From contig JAMPIX010000002.1 in NCBI GenBank assembly GCA_024721275.1, forward strand, positions 124,001 through 188,000: a stretch of DNA of 64,000 nucleotides, read 5' to 3'. This document shows positions 51,063-60,053 of this stretch, in pieces (the first letter of the stretch is position 1; every line of letters starts with the position of its first letter). The stretch comes from Mycoplasma sp. (GTDB taxonomy: Bacteria > Bacillota_I > Bacilli_A > Mycoplasmatales > Metamycoplasmataceae). The translations under genes were made by a program, and so were the position numbers. The notes under the pieces are model-generated. The model ran no database searches. It was given only the letters and a program-made list of their open reading frames with translations, and had not been told where the DNA came from.

Positions 51063-52778
51063 ATGAAAGTAAATAAAAATATGAATCACTCAGCAGCACA
51101 TGTTTTAGCAGCAGCTGTTTTAAAATTATTCCCAAATACAAAAATTGGTTTTGGACCCGCAATAGACGAAGGTTTCTATTATGATTTTGAATTTGAAAAT
51201 CCAATTTCAGAAAATGATCTTCCGAAAATAGAAAAGCAAATGAAAAAAATAATTTCTGGTGGAGGAAAAGTAGAACAAGTTAATGAATATGATTTAGAAA
51301 ATCAACCTTATAAAGATGAACTTGTTGATGAAATAATAAAAAGAGGAGAAACTCCTAGTTATTATGGAATCATTCACCCAAGTTCTGGTAAATCATTATT
51401 TACTGATTTATGTGCTGGTGGTCATATTGAATCTATTTCTAAAATTAAACATTTTAAATTATTATCACTTGCTGGAGCTTATTGAAGAGGAGATTCTAAC
51501 AATAAACAATTAACAAGAATTTATGGTACTGCTTGAGAAAGTAAAGAAGAATTAGATCAATATTTAAATTTACTTAAAGAAAGAAAAGAAAGAGACCATA
51601 GAAAAATTGGAAAAGACATGGAAATATTTATGTTTAATAATTTATCAGGTCAAGGTTTTCCTATTTGATTACCAAATGGAATGATTATTAAAAATGAAAT
51701 TCAAAAATTCATAAGAGAAAAAGAAGTTAAATATGGTTTTAATGAAATTCAAACTCCTTCAGTTGGATCTGTTGAGCTTTATAAAATATCTGGTCATTGA
51801 CAACATTATAAAGACGATAATTATCCTCCGATAAAAAGCGATAATGAAGAATTAATGTTAAGACCTATGACATGTCCGCATCACTTACTTGTCTATAATA
51901 GAAAAAGACATTCATATAAAGAATTTCCAATTAGATATTCTGAACAAGCAAGATTATTTAGATATGAAAAATCTGGTGCTTTAACAGGACTAGAAAGAGT
52001 TAGAGCTATGGAGCTAACTGAAGGTCATGTTTTTGTTAGAGAAGATCAAATAGCGGAAGAATTTAAACATTTATATTCATTAATAAATGAAACATTAAAA
52101 GTCTTTAATATAAAAATTGATTATGTTTCTCTATCTTTAAGAGATAAAAATGATAAAGATAAATATTTTGATGATGACAAAATGTGAGAAAGCGCTGAAG
52201 CAAAATTAAGAAATGTTTTAGATGAAATGAAAATAGAATATGTTGAAGTAGAAGGTGAAGCTGCTTTCTATGGACCAAAAATTGATATGCAAGTAAAAAC
52301 TGTTTTAGGACATGAAATAACAATGTCAACATTGCAATTAGATTTCTTATTACCAAAAAGATTTGATGCAAAATATTTGGATAAAGATGAAAATGAACAA
52401 ACCCCAATTTTAATTCATAGAGGACTAATTGGAACTTATGAAAGATTTATTTCAATTTTACTTGAACAAACAAAAGGTAATTTACCATTTTGAATAGCTC
52501 CTAAGCAAATCGTTGTTATTCCAGTTTCTCTTGATAATCATACTGATTATGCATTAGAAGTTTTCAACAAATTGAAAGAAAATAATTTTAGAGTTAAATT
52601 AGATAATAGAAATGAAAGACTAGGTAAAAAAATTAGAAATGCTCAGACTTCAAAAACTAAATATCAAATTGTAATCGGTGATAATGAAGTAGAAAATAAA
52701 GTAGTAACAATTAGAAAATATGGTTCAGAAGAAACCGAAACAATTACTTTAGATGAATTTATAAAAAGAGTTAAATAA
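51063..52778 (+). CDS. thrS: Threonine--tRNA ligase lacking the TGS domain
   Basis: A 571-residue class II synthetase. It begins with the editing domain: '[20 protein letters not shown]' and '[20 protein letters not shown]' retain the H-x3-H and C-x3-H residues. The catalytic core has motif 1 ('[18 protein letters not shown]'), the zinc Cys in '[20 protein letters not shown]' and motif 3 ('[20 protein letters not shown]'). The anticodon domain follows. The N-terminal TGS domain (about 60 residues) of typical ThrRS is absent, as in several mollicutes. TATAAT at 51039-51044 and an AAAAGG Shine-Dalgarno. Confidence 0.96.
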
Positions 52779-53597
52779 ATGAACATAATAAACGGAAAAG
52801 AACTAAGCATTAGGAAATCTAATGAATTAAAAGACAAAATTAAAAATTTTTCTGGAAAACCTTCCTTAGCAATTTTCTTAGTTGGTAATGATGAAAGTTC
52901 AAAAATATATGTAAGAAATAAAATTAAAAAAATGGATGAACTTGGAATCAAAAGTAAATTATTTTTTAATGAAGAAACTACAACAGAAGAAATGATTCAA
53001 CAAATAGAAAAATTAAATGAAGATGAATCTATAAATGGTATCATGGTTCAATTACCTTTACCAAATAATATAAATGAAAATAAAGTTGTTAACACAATTA
53101 AAAAATCAAAAGATATTGACGGTTTAAGAGATGATACAATTTCTTCTATTAAAAATGGAGATGATGTATTTTTACCAGCAACTGTTGGTGGAGTATTAGA
53201 AATTTTTCGTGAATACAATGTAGATATAAAAAATAAAAATGTTGTAATTATTGGAAAGTCTAGAATAATAGGATATCCTTTAGGACTTGTAATGATGAAT
53301 CTTGGATCGAATGTTACTTGATTAGTAAAAGGTGATTCATTAGACAAAACTAAGAATGCTGATATATTAATTGTTGCAGCAGGAAATAAGCATTTAATAA
53401 AAAATGATGATGTGAAAAGTGGAGTCATAATAATTGATGTAGGAATTACTAGAATTAATAAAAAAATATATGGAGATGTTGATTTTGATAATGTTAAATC
53501 TAAAGCTTCATTAATAACTCCTGTACCTGGCGGAGTAGGTCCTATGACAATATATTATTTAATGAAAAATATTGTAAATTCATATGAAAAGGATTAA
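52779..53597 (+). CDS. folD: Bifunctional methylene-THF dehydrogenase/methenyl-THF cyclohydrolase
   Basis: A 272-residue FolD that converts methylene-THF to formyl-THF. '[18 protein letters not shown]' contains the catalytic Tyr and Lys, '[17 protein letters not shown]' and 'KSKDIDGL' the substrate loop, '[20 protein letters not shown]' the NADP-binding G-x-S motif, and '[13 protein letters not shown]' the C-terminal signature. It starts on the base after the thrS stop, so both share a transcript. Together with glyA and the FolT-like transporter it gives a working one-carbon branch. Confidence 0.94.
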
Positions 53598-53604
53598 AAT
53601 CATA

Positions 53605-53754
53605 TATAATAATTATGCAAAATTAATAAAGTTGCAAGAAAGAGAATTAACTTCCACCTGATGGATTAGGTCCATGGGTAAATGCTACAACAAATATAAT
53701 GTTAGTAAGTATTAGTGATTCTTTATCACTATTTTTTATTTCAAGGAGAGAACC
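53605..53754 (+). promoter_or_regulatory. infC-rpmI-rplT promoter and attenuator-type leader
   Basis: TATAAT at 53605-53610 starts a leader of about 138 bases. It contains GGATTAGGTCC and CCACCTGATGG stretches and ends in TAGTGAT/ATCACTA (53713-53731) followed by six T residues, an intrinsic terminator placed 20 bases before the Shine-Dalgarno. In Bacillus the equivalent operon is controlled by L20 binding and premature termination in its leader; the layout here fits that, but the RNA fold was not computed. Confidence 0.55.
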
Positions 53755-54348
53755 ATAGCGAGATTTAACAAAAAAGTACCACCTAAAAAAGAGCATTTAA
53801 TTAACAATGACATAAGATTTCCAAGTGTATTTGTAATTGATGAAACAGGCGCAAAATTAGGTGTAATAAGAACAAAAGCTGCAGTAGAAATGGCTAAAGA
53901 AAGAGGGTTTGATTTAGTTGTAATATCTAAGGCTAATAATGTTCCAGTAGCAAAAATATTAGACTACGGTAAATTTAAATATAATAGAAGCAAAAAAAGA
54001 AAAGAAGCGAAAACAAAACAATCTGTTACAAAAAATAGAGAAGTTAGGTTAACACCTTTAATTGGAATAGCTGATTTGAAAACAAAAGCTAAAAAAGCTA
54101 GAGAGTTTATCCTTGATGGAGATAGAGTTAAAGTATCTTTAAAATTTAGAGGAAGAGAAATGGCAAGACAAGAACTTGGACATGAAACACTTAAAAAGTT
54201 TTATGCAGAAGTAGAAGATATTGCACAAATTCAACTAGATGCGAAACTTAATGGAAGATTTTTAGATATGTATCTAACAATTGACAAAAAGAAAGCTCAA
54301 CAAAGTAAAAAGAAAGAGGTAAAAGAAGATGCCAAAAATGAAAACTAA
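53755..54348 (+). CDS. infC: Translation initiation factor IF-3 (AUA start codon)
   Basis: A 197-residue IF-3. The N-domain shows '[20 protein letters not shown]' and '[20 protein letters not shown]' with '[20 protein letters not shown]'; the C-domain shows '[19 protein letters not shown]' and '[20 protein letters not shown]'. No ATG/GTG/TTG fits the start; the AAGGAG Shine-Dalgarno is followed at normal spacing by ATA at 53755, giving (M)[14 protein letters not shown]. Rare start codons (AUU, AUA, AUC) are a known hallmark of infC, because IF-3 rejects them and so limits its own synthesis. A short Lys-rich tail overlaps rpmI. Confidence 0.93.
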   Translation: MARFNKKVPPKKEHLINNDIRFPSVFVIDETGAKLGVIRTKAAVEMAKERGFDLVVISKANNVPVAKILDYGKFKYNRSKKRKEAKTKQSVTKNREVRLTPLIGIADLKTKAKKAREFILDGDRVKVSLKFRGREMARQELGHETLKKFYAEVEDIAQIQLDAKLNGRFLDMYLTIDKKKAQQSKKKEVKEDAKNEN

Positions 54349-54517
54349 ATCATCAATAACAAAACGTATAAAAGTTTCAGCAACCGGAAAAGTTAAACGT
54401 GGTCAAGCATATAGATCGCATTTAGCTACTCACAAAACAACAAAGCAAAATAGACAATCAAGAAAAGCTGATGTTGTTAGCACTTCAGATTTAAAAAGAT
54501 GAAAGGGATTATATTAA
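54329..54517 (+). CDS. rpmI: 50S ribosomal protein L35
   Basis: A 62-residue basic L35. '[20 protein letters not shown]' and '[20 protein letters not shown]' match the family from end to end. It begins 20 bases inside infC and is followed by rplT, the universal infC-rpmI-rplT order. The Trp in 'DLKRWKGLY' is UGA. Confidence 0.95.
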
Positions 54518-54537
54518 TATAATTTTTAGGTGTAAAA

Positions 54538-54891
54538 ATGAGAAGTAGAAATGTACCCGCAACAAGAAAAAGAAGAAAAAAATGACTTAAATTAGCAAAA
54601 GGATATTTTGGACACAAGTCAATTGGATATAAAGTTGCAAAACAACAAGTAATGAAATCATGAACATATTCTTTCAGAGATAGAAAAAATGTTAAAAGAG
54701 AATATAGAAAATTATGAATATCACGTATTAATGCAGCAGTTAAAGCTGAAGGAATGAATTATTCAACATTTATAAACGGAATTAAAAAAGCAAATATTTC
54801 ATTAAATAGAAAGATGTTATCAGAATTAGCTATTAATCAACCTGAAGCATTTAAAACAATAGTAGAAATGGCTAAAAAAAGTATAAAGTAA
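54538..54891 (+). CDS. rplT: 50S ribosomal protein L20
   Basis: A 117-residue L20, an early 50S assembly protein and probable regulator of this operon. '[20 protein letters not shown]', '[20 protein letters not shown]' and '[20 protein letters not shown]' are conserved; the length is normal. Four of its Trp codons are UGA. The Shine-Dalgarno AGGTG lies in the gap after rpmI. Its stop codon lies in the loop of the downstream terminator. Confidence 0.96.
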
Positions 54892-54906
54892 TTTATACTT
54901 TTTTTA
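54879..54906 (+). terminator. Intrinsic terminator overlapping the rplT stop codon
   Basis: AAGTATAAA (54879-54887) and TTTATACTT (54892-54900) form a perfect 9-bp stem; the four-base loop GTAA contains the rplT stop codon. A T-tract follows and runs into the TATAAT box of the next gene. Confidence 0.8.
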
Positions 54907-54919
54907 TAATCAAAATATT

Positions 54920-55423
54920 ATGAAGAAAATTAGTTTTAAAGAAATACAAGAAAAACAAAAAGAATTAGATGCTTTTATATTACAAAAAATATCTAGTGTA
55001 GAAAATGAAAAATTATTCTTAGATAGAATAATCGCTTTATTGGTTGAATTTGGAGAATTTTTAAATGAAAGAAAAGATTTTAAATATTGATCAATAACAA
55101 AAAATGTAAATAAAGATGCTCAATTAGAAGAATATATTGATTGTTTACATTTTATACTTTCAATAGCAAACATCATTAATTATGATGTTGAAATAGAGTA
55201 TAGCGAAAGTGACAAAACCTTAAAAGAGTTATATCTAGATCTATTTAATTTTTCTGTTAAGTTAAATACAAAAGATGTTGAAGAAAGAAAAAAGAATCTT
55301 GCATTATTAGTTGTAGCTTATATGCAAGTAGCTGAAAAAGTAGGTTTTACAGAAAAAGAAATTTTTAGTATGTATAAAACTAAAAATGAAATAAACTATA
55401 AGAGAGCTAAAAGTAAATACTAA
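54920..55423 (+). CDS. Dimeric dUTPase (all-alpha NTP pyrophosphatase)
   Basis: A 167-residue protein of the dimeric dUTPase/MazG superfamily. Metal-binding helices carry 'LLVEFGEFLNERKDFKYW' (E-x-x-E) and 'LEEYIDCLHFILSIANII' (E-x-x-D). Similarity is to the stand-alone dUTPases of Firmicutes and their phages. It should hydrolyse dUTP to dUMP, feeding thymidylate synthesis and keeping uracil out of DNA; dCMP deaminase and NrdJ are also encoded here. TATAAT lies nine bases before the ATG at 54920 with no Shine-Dalgarno. The end overlaps a convergent membrane-protein gene by four bases. Confidence 0.82.
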
Positions 55424-56043
55424 TTTTTGTTTGAATGTCTATTGTGAAAGAACATATACAATCATCCAAAGAAGAATATAATTGCTGCTATAAGAACATA
55501 ATAAATAGCAACACTCATTGCAGAATTACTATGAATATCTAAAACACCATAAATAGGTTCATCAAAAAGAAACATTGTAGCTAATTGATAAAATAAAAAG
55601 ACTAAAGGCAATATAAGAACTAATGGAAAGAATTTGTAATGAATTCTTTCATTTTTTTGTTTTTTGTAATCAAATACAAGTAACACAATAGCTAAAATAG
55701 GTGTAATTCCATGTAGTAAAAGAGTATCCAATCAATCTTTGAAAGTGCTAGGTGGTCCAGCAGTTGGTAATAAAATTACTCAATAAACTAAAAATGTTAC
55801 GGAAATTCAAGAAGTAATTAATATTTGATATATTTTTAATTTTTGACCATGTTTATTTAAAGCAACTCTAATGAAAATATATGAAAAGACTAATTCATTT
55901 GAAATATATGTAAAAGTAATAGGAGTAACTCATCCACCACTATTAATTCCATATGCTAATGTATAACCATATATTAAAGCTGTTGCTGAAAAAAATATTA
56001 ATAAATATGAAATAAGATTTCTTTGTTTTGAAAAATCTAACAT
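55420..56043 (-). CDS. Pr6Pr/FAR-17a-like membrane protein
   Basis: A 207-residue integral membrane protein with six predicted helices. The motif 'DWLDTLLLHGITPILAIVLL' with a conserved Asp, His and Pro resembles Pr6Pr and FAR-17a/AIG1 family proteins, which are common in mollicutes but functionally unassigned; eukaryotic members hydrolyse fatty-acid esters. The N-terminus 'MLDFSKQRNLISYLLIF' follows shortly after the ffh gene. Call rests on topology and this one motif. UGA codons are Trp at several positions. Confidence 0.6.
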
Positions 56044-56046
56044 ACT

Positions 56047-57384
56047 TTAAAAAATCCCTTTAGTTAACATACTTGGATCGAATGTTCCACTTTTCATACG
56101 TTTTGATAATTCGGCCATTTGCTTTCTCATTCTTTCAAATTCATTTACCAATAAATTATATTCCTGAGCGCTTCTTCCTGAACCTTTCATTATTCTATTT
56201 TTTCTAGAAGATTGTTTCAATAATTTAGGATTCTTTCTTTCTTTTATTGTCATAGAAGACATTAATATTTCAAATGTTTTTAATTTCTCTTCCGCTGATT
56301 CAATTTTATCTTTTGATATTTTTTGCATTCCTGGAATCATACCAAGTATCTTAGAAAATTTACCCATTTTTTTAACTTGTTTTAATTGATTTAACAAGTC
56401 ATCAAGGTCAAACTTACCTGAAAATAATTTCTTTGTAACTTTTTTTGTTTCCTTTTCATCAAAAACTTGCTCTGCTTGTTCAATAAGTGATAAAACATCA
56501 CCCATTCCAAGAATTCTATTTGCTAATCTATCAGGATGGAATACATCTATATTATTTACTTTTTCACCAGTACCAATAAAGAACATTGGTATACCTAATA
56601 ATTTTGTTATTGATAAAGCTCCACCACCACGTGTGTCAGAATCTAACTTTGTTATTACCGATCCGGTTAATCCTAATTTTTCATGGAATGTTTTTGCAAC
56701 ATTTATAATATCTTGTCCTGATAAAGCATCGATAACAAATAAAATATGTTCTGGTTTTACAATTTTCTTTATATCTTGTAATTCTTGCATTAAATTATCA
56801 TCAATTGAAAGTCTTCCGGCTGTATCAATTATTATAAAATCATGTTCTTTAGTTTTTATCGCTTCTTTAACAATGTCTTGAGGTTTTATATTTGTACCTC
56901 TTTCAAAAACATCAACATTTAATGATTTTCCTAAAGTTACCAATTGATCTATAGCAGCAGGTCTGTATACATCGGCTGCAACAATTAATGGATTATTTAC
57001 TTTTTTATGTTTTCTTAAATAATTAACAATTTTTGCAGTAGTTGTAGTTTTACCAGAACCTTGCAATCCAACCATAAGCATTATTTTTGGATTTTTCTTG
57101 AAATTCATTTCCTTAGTTGTGCCACCAAGTGTATTTTTTAATTCTTCATTAACAATTTTAATTAATTGTTGAGAAGGATTTAAAGCCTCATGAAATTGAG
57201 TTCCTATTACTTTAGCTTTTATATTTTTAATAAAATCTTTTACAACAAATAAATTAACATCAGCTTCAAGTAAAGCAAGTTTTATTTCTCTTACCGTATC
57301 TGAAATATTTTCTTCAGTTATTGTATGTTTTGATTTGAATTTATCCATCGACTTTTGAAGCCTGTTACCTAAAAAATTTAACAT
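56047..57384 (-). CDS. ffh: Signal recognition particle protein Ffh
   Basis: A 445-residue SRP54-type GTPase. G1 'LMVGLQGSGKTTTTAKIVNY', G2 'AADVYRPAAIDQLVTLG', G3 '[14 protein letters not shown]', G4 'GSVITKLDSDTRGGGALSIT' and the methionine-rich M domain ('KKMGKFSKILGMIPGMQKIS', then 'RIMKGSGRSAQEYNLLVNEF') are intact. It targets nascent membrane proteins to FtsY and SecYEG. No UGA codon interrupts it. It ends three bases before the neighbouring membrane-protein gene and lies downstream of the riboflavin genes. Confidence 0.97.
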   Translation of the reverse strand: MLNFLGNRLQKSMDKFKSKHTITEENISDTVREIKLALLEADVNLFVVKDFIKNIKAKVIGTQFHEALNPSQQLIKIVNEELKNTLGGTTKEMNFKKNPKIMLMVGLQGSGKTTTTAKIVNYLRKHKKVNNPLIVAADVYRPAAIDQLVTLGKSLNVDVFERGTNIKPQDIVKEAIKTKEHDFIIIDTAGRLSIDDNLMQELQDIKKIVKPEHILFVIDALSGQDIINVAKTFHEKLGLTGSVITKLDSDTRGGGALSITKLLGIPMFFIGTGEKVNNIDVFHPDRLANRILGMGDVLSLIEQAEQVFDEKETKKVTKKLFSGKFDLDDLLNQLKQVKKMGKFSKILGMIPGMQKISKDKIESAEEKLKTFEILMSSMTIKERKNPKLLKQSSRKNRIMKGSGRSAQEYNLLVNEFERMRKQMAELSKRMKSGTFDPSMLTKGIF

Positions 57385-57392
57385 ATTCTATA

Positions 57393-57836
57393 TTATAATT
57401 TATTTTGCAAATTATTTAAAAGTTTATATAAAGACTTTGCTGCAAATTTACCTTCGTCATTTCTATTTTTTGTTTTTAATATTACCATTACATCATCTAT
57501 TGTTTCAGCTTCAATAACACCTTGCATTACTGGAGTGTTATATTTAATAGATAATTCAACCATTTTTTCCCTTGTTATTCTAGACATATTTTTTGCATAA
57601 ACAGTTGTTTTGCCACCTATTATTGATCCAATTACTATTACACCAATAATATCTTTATCTTTAGATAAAAAATGATTAAGTGTAAATGGAACTTCTCACA
57701 TTCCTGGAACATCTATTGTAGTTATAGAATTAAATCCATCTGACTTTAATTGATCTATTGTTGATGTTTTTAATTTTTCACCTATTTTTTCAATAAAATT
57801 AGCATTAATTACTAATACTTTTTGATTTTGCTTCAT
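57393..57836 (-). CDS. Lumazine synthase-like protein (RibH) lacking catalytic residues
   Basis: A 147-residue homologue of 6,7-dimethyl-8-ribityllumazine synthase. 'VLVINANFIEKIGEKL', 'DVPGMWEVPFTL' (compare V-P-G-A-x-E-I-P), 'IGVIVIGSIIGGKTTVY' (compare G-x-V-I-R-G-x-T-x-H) and 'YNTPVMQGVIEAETIDDVM' align with RibH throughout. The catalytic His of the R-G-x-T-x-H motif is Val and the Arg is Gly, so normal catalysis is doubtful. No other riboflavin biosynthesis gene is present here. It overlaps ribU by 32 bases and so is under the FMN riboswitch. A flavin-binding, storage or carrier role is a guess. Confidence 0.75.
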
Positions 57837-58518
57837 TACTTATTTCCTTTACTCCTTTTTTAACTTCTTTATATGTTCAAATACGAGCAACCACAACAAA
57901 TACAACTGAAATTATAGAAAATTTAGCAAGATTAGCAACACCAAAAGCTACAAACATTCCTAGTCAATAATTACTAATACTGAAAAATGCCACTGAATAA
58001 ACATAAGAATATCCATCTATAGCATTTGAAATAGATGGAGATTTTATTACATCTAATAAATATCAATACATAGGTGTAAATAAAACAGAATTTAATAATG
58101 GTGCAATTATTGTAATTAATAGAGTAGATATCAATGTAGAAATAATAAAATTATTTTTTAAACTAAGAGATGTTGATTTCTTGAAATGCTTATGCAATAC
58201 AAAAAACATTACACAAAAAATAAGACCACATAAAAATAAAACAAAATTATTTCAAATTCCTAATGTAGAATATCCAAACGATCCAATCGCTGGTCCAATA
58301 GCAAATCTTAATACTAACAATAACAACGCTCATTTGAAATCAAGTATATATAAAGTTATCATTATAAAAATTAATGATAGATTTAAATTCATATACACTT
58401 CACCAAATGGCATAAACTTTTCTAAATATTGAAATAGCAATACAAGAGAAAGCATTAATCCAGTAAGTGCAATCTTAAAATTAAGATTGTTAAAATAGAT
58501 GTTTCTTTTAAAATTCAT
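57805..58518 (-). CDS. ribU: Riboflavin transporter RibU (ECF S component)
   Basis: A 237-residue membrane protein with about six helices: 'IALTGLMLSLVLLFQYLEKF', 'MNLNLSLIFIMITLYILDFK', then 'WALLLLVLRFAIGPAIGSFG' and three more. The 'R-F-x-I-G-P' type loop and overall plan fit RibU/ECF S components; the FMN riboswitch directly upstream makes riboflavin the likely substrate. It needs an energising EcfA-EcfT module from elsewhere. No clear Shine-Dalgarno precedes the ATG at 58518. The 3' end overlaps the RibH-like gene. UGA codons are Trp. Confidence 0.85.
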
Positions 58519-58553
58519 GATTGAAATAAGTCAAATATTTTGATTATGTATAA

Positions 58554-58685
58554 AAATATTTTATTCCATCCGGACTATACCGTCGGTTTGGGAATCTAAC
58601 CCAATCTGCTTTTCAGCTCGTAGACTTTACTACCGATTGACGAATTTCGCGTCACCCTTAAAATATTTAACTTGTAATTATTATA
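58554..58685 (-). promoter_or_regulatory. FMN riboswitch and promoter for ribU
   Basis: Minus-strand TATAAT (58680-58685) is followed by a complete RFN element, 58668 down to 58554. P1 arms AAATATTTTA and TAAAATATTT pair perfectly. Inside are AGGGTGACGCGAAATTCGTC, CGGTAGTAAAGTCTACGAGC, GCAGATTGGGTTAGATTCCC, and AACCGACGGTATAGTCCGGA followed by TGG, all diagnostic of the FMN aptamer. No T-tract follows; the palindromic P1 strand can pair with a later AAATATTTTG, so translational control or an AU-rich switch is possible. Confidence 0.93.
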
Positions 58686-58694
58686 CTAAAAAGA

Positions 58695-58723
58695 AATAAA
58701 AAAAGCTGCGATTAAGCAGCTTT
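58695..58723 (-). terminator. Intrinsic terminator overlapping the rplS stop codon
   Basis: On the minus strand AAAGCTGC, a six-base loop and GCAGCTTT are followed by a T-run. The loop contains the rplS stop codon (58712-58714). It ends the rpsP-trmD-rplS transcript just before the FMN riboswitch promoter. Confidence 0.85.
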
Positions 58724-59080
58724 ATTTTTTGTTTTTTTCAATTCTTTAAGTCTTGCTGACTTACCTTTTAATTCTCTCATGTAGTAAAGTTTTGCTCTAC
58801 GTACTTTGTTTTCTCTCAATACTTTTATTGAAGCGATAACAGGTGAATGTACAGGGAATGTTCTTTCAACACCAATTCCGTAAGATATTTTTCTAACTTT
58901 GAATGTTTCTGTTGGTCCTGAACCTTTTCTACTTATTACAAGTCCTGAAAATAATTGTATTCTTTCTTTATTTCCTTCACGGATTCTAACATGAACTTCT
59001 ACATTATCTCCAGCTTTAAAAGCAGGAATATTTTTTCTTTGTTGTTTATCTTCAACTATAGTTAATAATTTATTTTTCAT
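58712..59080 (-). CDS. rplS: 50S ribosomal protein L19
   Basis: A 122-residue L19 located at the 30S-50S interface. '[20 protein letters not shown]', '[20 protein letters not shown]', '[20 protein letters not shown]' and '[20 protein letters not shown]' are all conserved. It starts one base after the trmD stop. A Shine-Dalgarno GAAAGGAA lies within the end of trmD. Confidence 0.97.
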   Translation of the reverse strand: MKNKLLTIVEDKQQRKNIPAFKAGDNVEVHVRIREGNKERIQLFSGLVISRKGSGPTETFKVRKISYGIGVERTFPVHSPVIASIKVLRENKVRRAKLYYMRELKGKSARLKELKKTKNKAA

Positions 59081-59081
59081 T

Positions 59082-59741
59082 TTATTTCCTTTCTAATAAA
59101 TCTGGTCTATTTCTTTTTGTTTTTTCAAATTTCTTTTGTTTTCTTCATTTCTCAATTTCTTTATGATTTCCATTAAGTAGTACTTCAGGTACTTTCATAC
59201 CATTGTAATCTCTTGGTCTTGTGTATTGCGGATAATCTAGCAATCCATCGGAAAAAGAATCGTTTTGATGTGATTCCTCTTTGATAACTCCTGGAACTAA
59301 TCTGATTATTGAATCAGCTAATACCATTGACGGAACTTCTCCTCCAGTTAAAACATAATCTCCTATTGATATTTCATCATCAACTAAGTCAACAACTCTT
59401 TCATCAAAACCTTCATATCTTCCTGAAACTAAAACAATATGTTTTTCTTTAGAAAGATCATAGGCCATTTTTTGATTATATTTTTTACCTTGAGGTGATA
59501 ATAATATTTTTTTACCATCTAAGTTTTTAATTGCTCTATCAACCGGCCCTACTTTAAGAAGCATTCCTGCTCCTCCACCATAAACTTCATCATCAACTTT
59601 ATTGTGTTTGTTATTTGAGTATTCTCTAATATCAACAACATCAATTTCAATTATCTTTCTTTCAATAGCTTTCTTGATAATTGATTCTCCGATGAATTGT
59701 TCAAAATATTTTGGAAATAAAGTTACAAAAGTAATTTTCAT
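59082..59741 (-). CDS. trmD: tRNA (guanine(37)-N1)-methyltransferase TrmD
   Basis: A 219-residue SPOUT methyltransferase making m1G37 in tRNAs to prevent frameshifting. '[20 protein letters not shown]' is the N-terminus; '[20 protein letters not shown]' and the deep knot '[20 protein letters not shown]' with '[20 protein letters not shown]' are intact, as is '[20 protein letters not shown]'. A UGA near the C-terminus is Trp, so the protein continues about 20 basic residues beyond it. It lies between rpsP and rplS, the usual order. Confidence 0.96.
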
Positions 59742-59747
59742 ATAAAT

Positions 59748-59987
59748 TTACTTTTTACTAATTTTTTCTTTCTTTAAAATATTTTTAACTGTTGGAGTTG
59801 GAACTGCACCATAACCTAATCATTTTTGAACTAGTTCTTTGTCAATCTTAACAGTTTTTTGTATTGGGAAATATAAACCAACTTCTTCAATGATTCTTCC
59901 ATCTCTAGGTGCTTTAGCATCAGCTGCAACTATTTTGTACATTGGGAAGTGTTTTTTACCCATTCTTTTTAATCTTAGTTTTACCAT
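59748..59987 (-). CDS. rpsP: 30S ribosomal protein S16
   Basis: A 79-residue S16. '[20 protein letters not shown]', '[20 protein letters not shown]' and '[20 protein letters not shown]' are diagnostic. The Trp is UGA, so the standard code would truncate it. It starts the rpsP-trmD-rplS operon, with AAAGGA before the ATG and an extended -10 (TGG-TATAAT) at 60018-60026. Confidence 0.95.
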
Positions 59988-60017
59988 ATAAATCCTTTCT
60001 TTAATTTATGTTATTCT

Positions 60018-60051
60018 ATTATACCAAAATGTAAAGCGTTTTTGCTTTACA
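60018..60051 (-). terminator. polC terminator joined to the rpsP promoter
   Basis: On the minus strand TGTAAAGC, a six-base loop and GCTTTACA (60030-60051) lie just after the polC stop, followed by TTTT. The bases right after it, TGG-TATAAT (60018-60026), are an extended -10 for rpsP. Terminator and promoter are thus packed into about 35 bases. Confidence 0.75.
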
Positions 60052-60053
60052 AG

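Noticed and set aside
53617-53754. T-box riboswitch before infC
   Set aside because: The GGTCC stretch suggested a T-box, but the conserved AGGGTGGNACCGCG-type element and a specifier stem are absent. A ribosomal-protein-type leader fits better.
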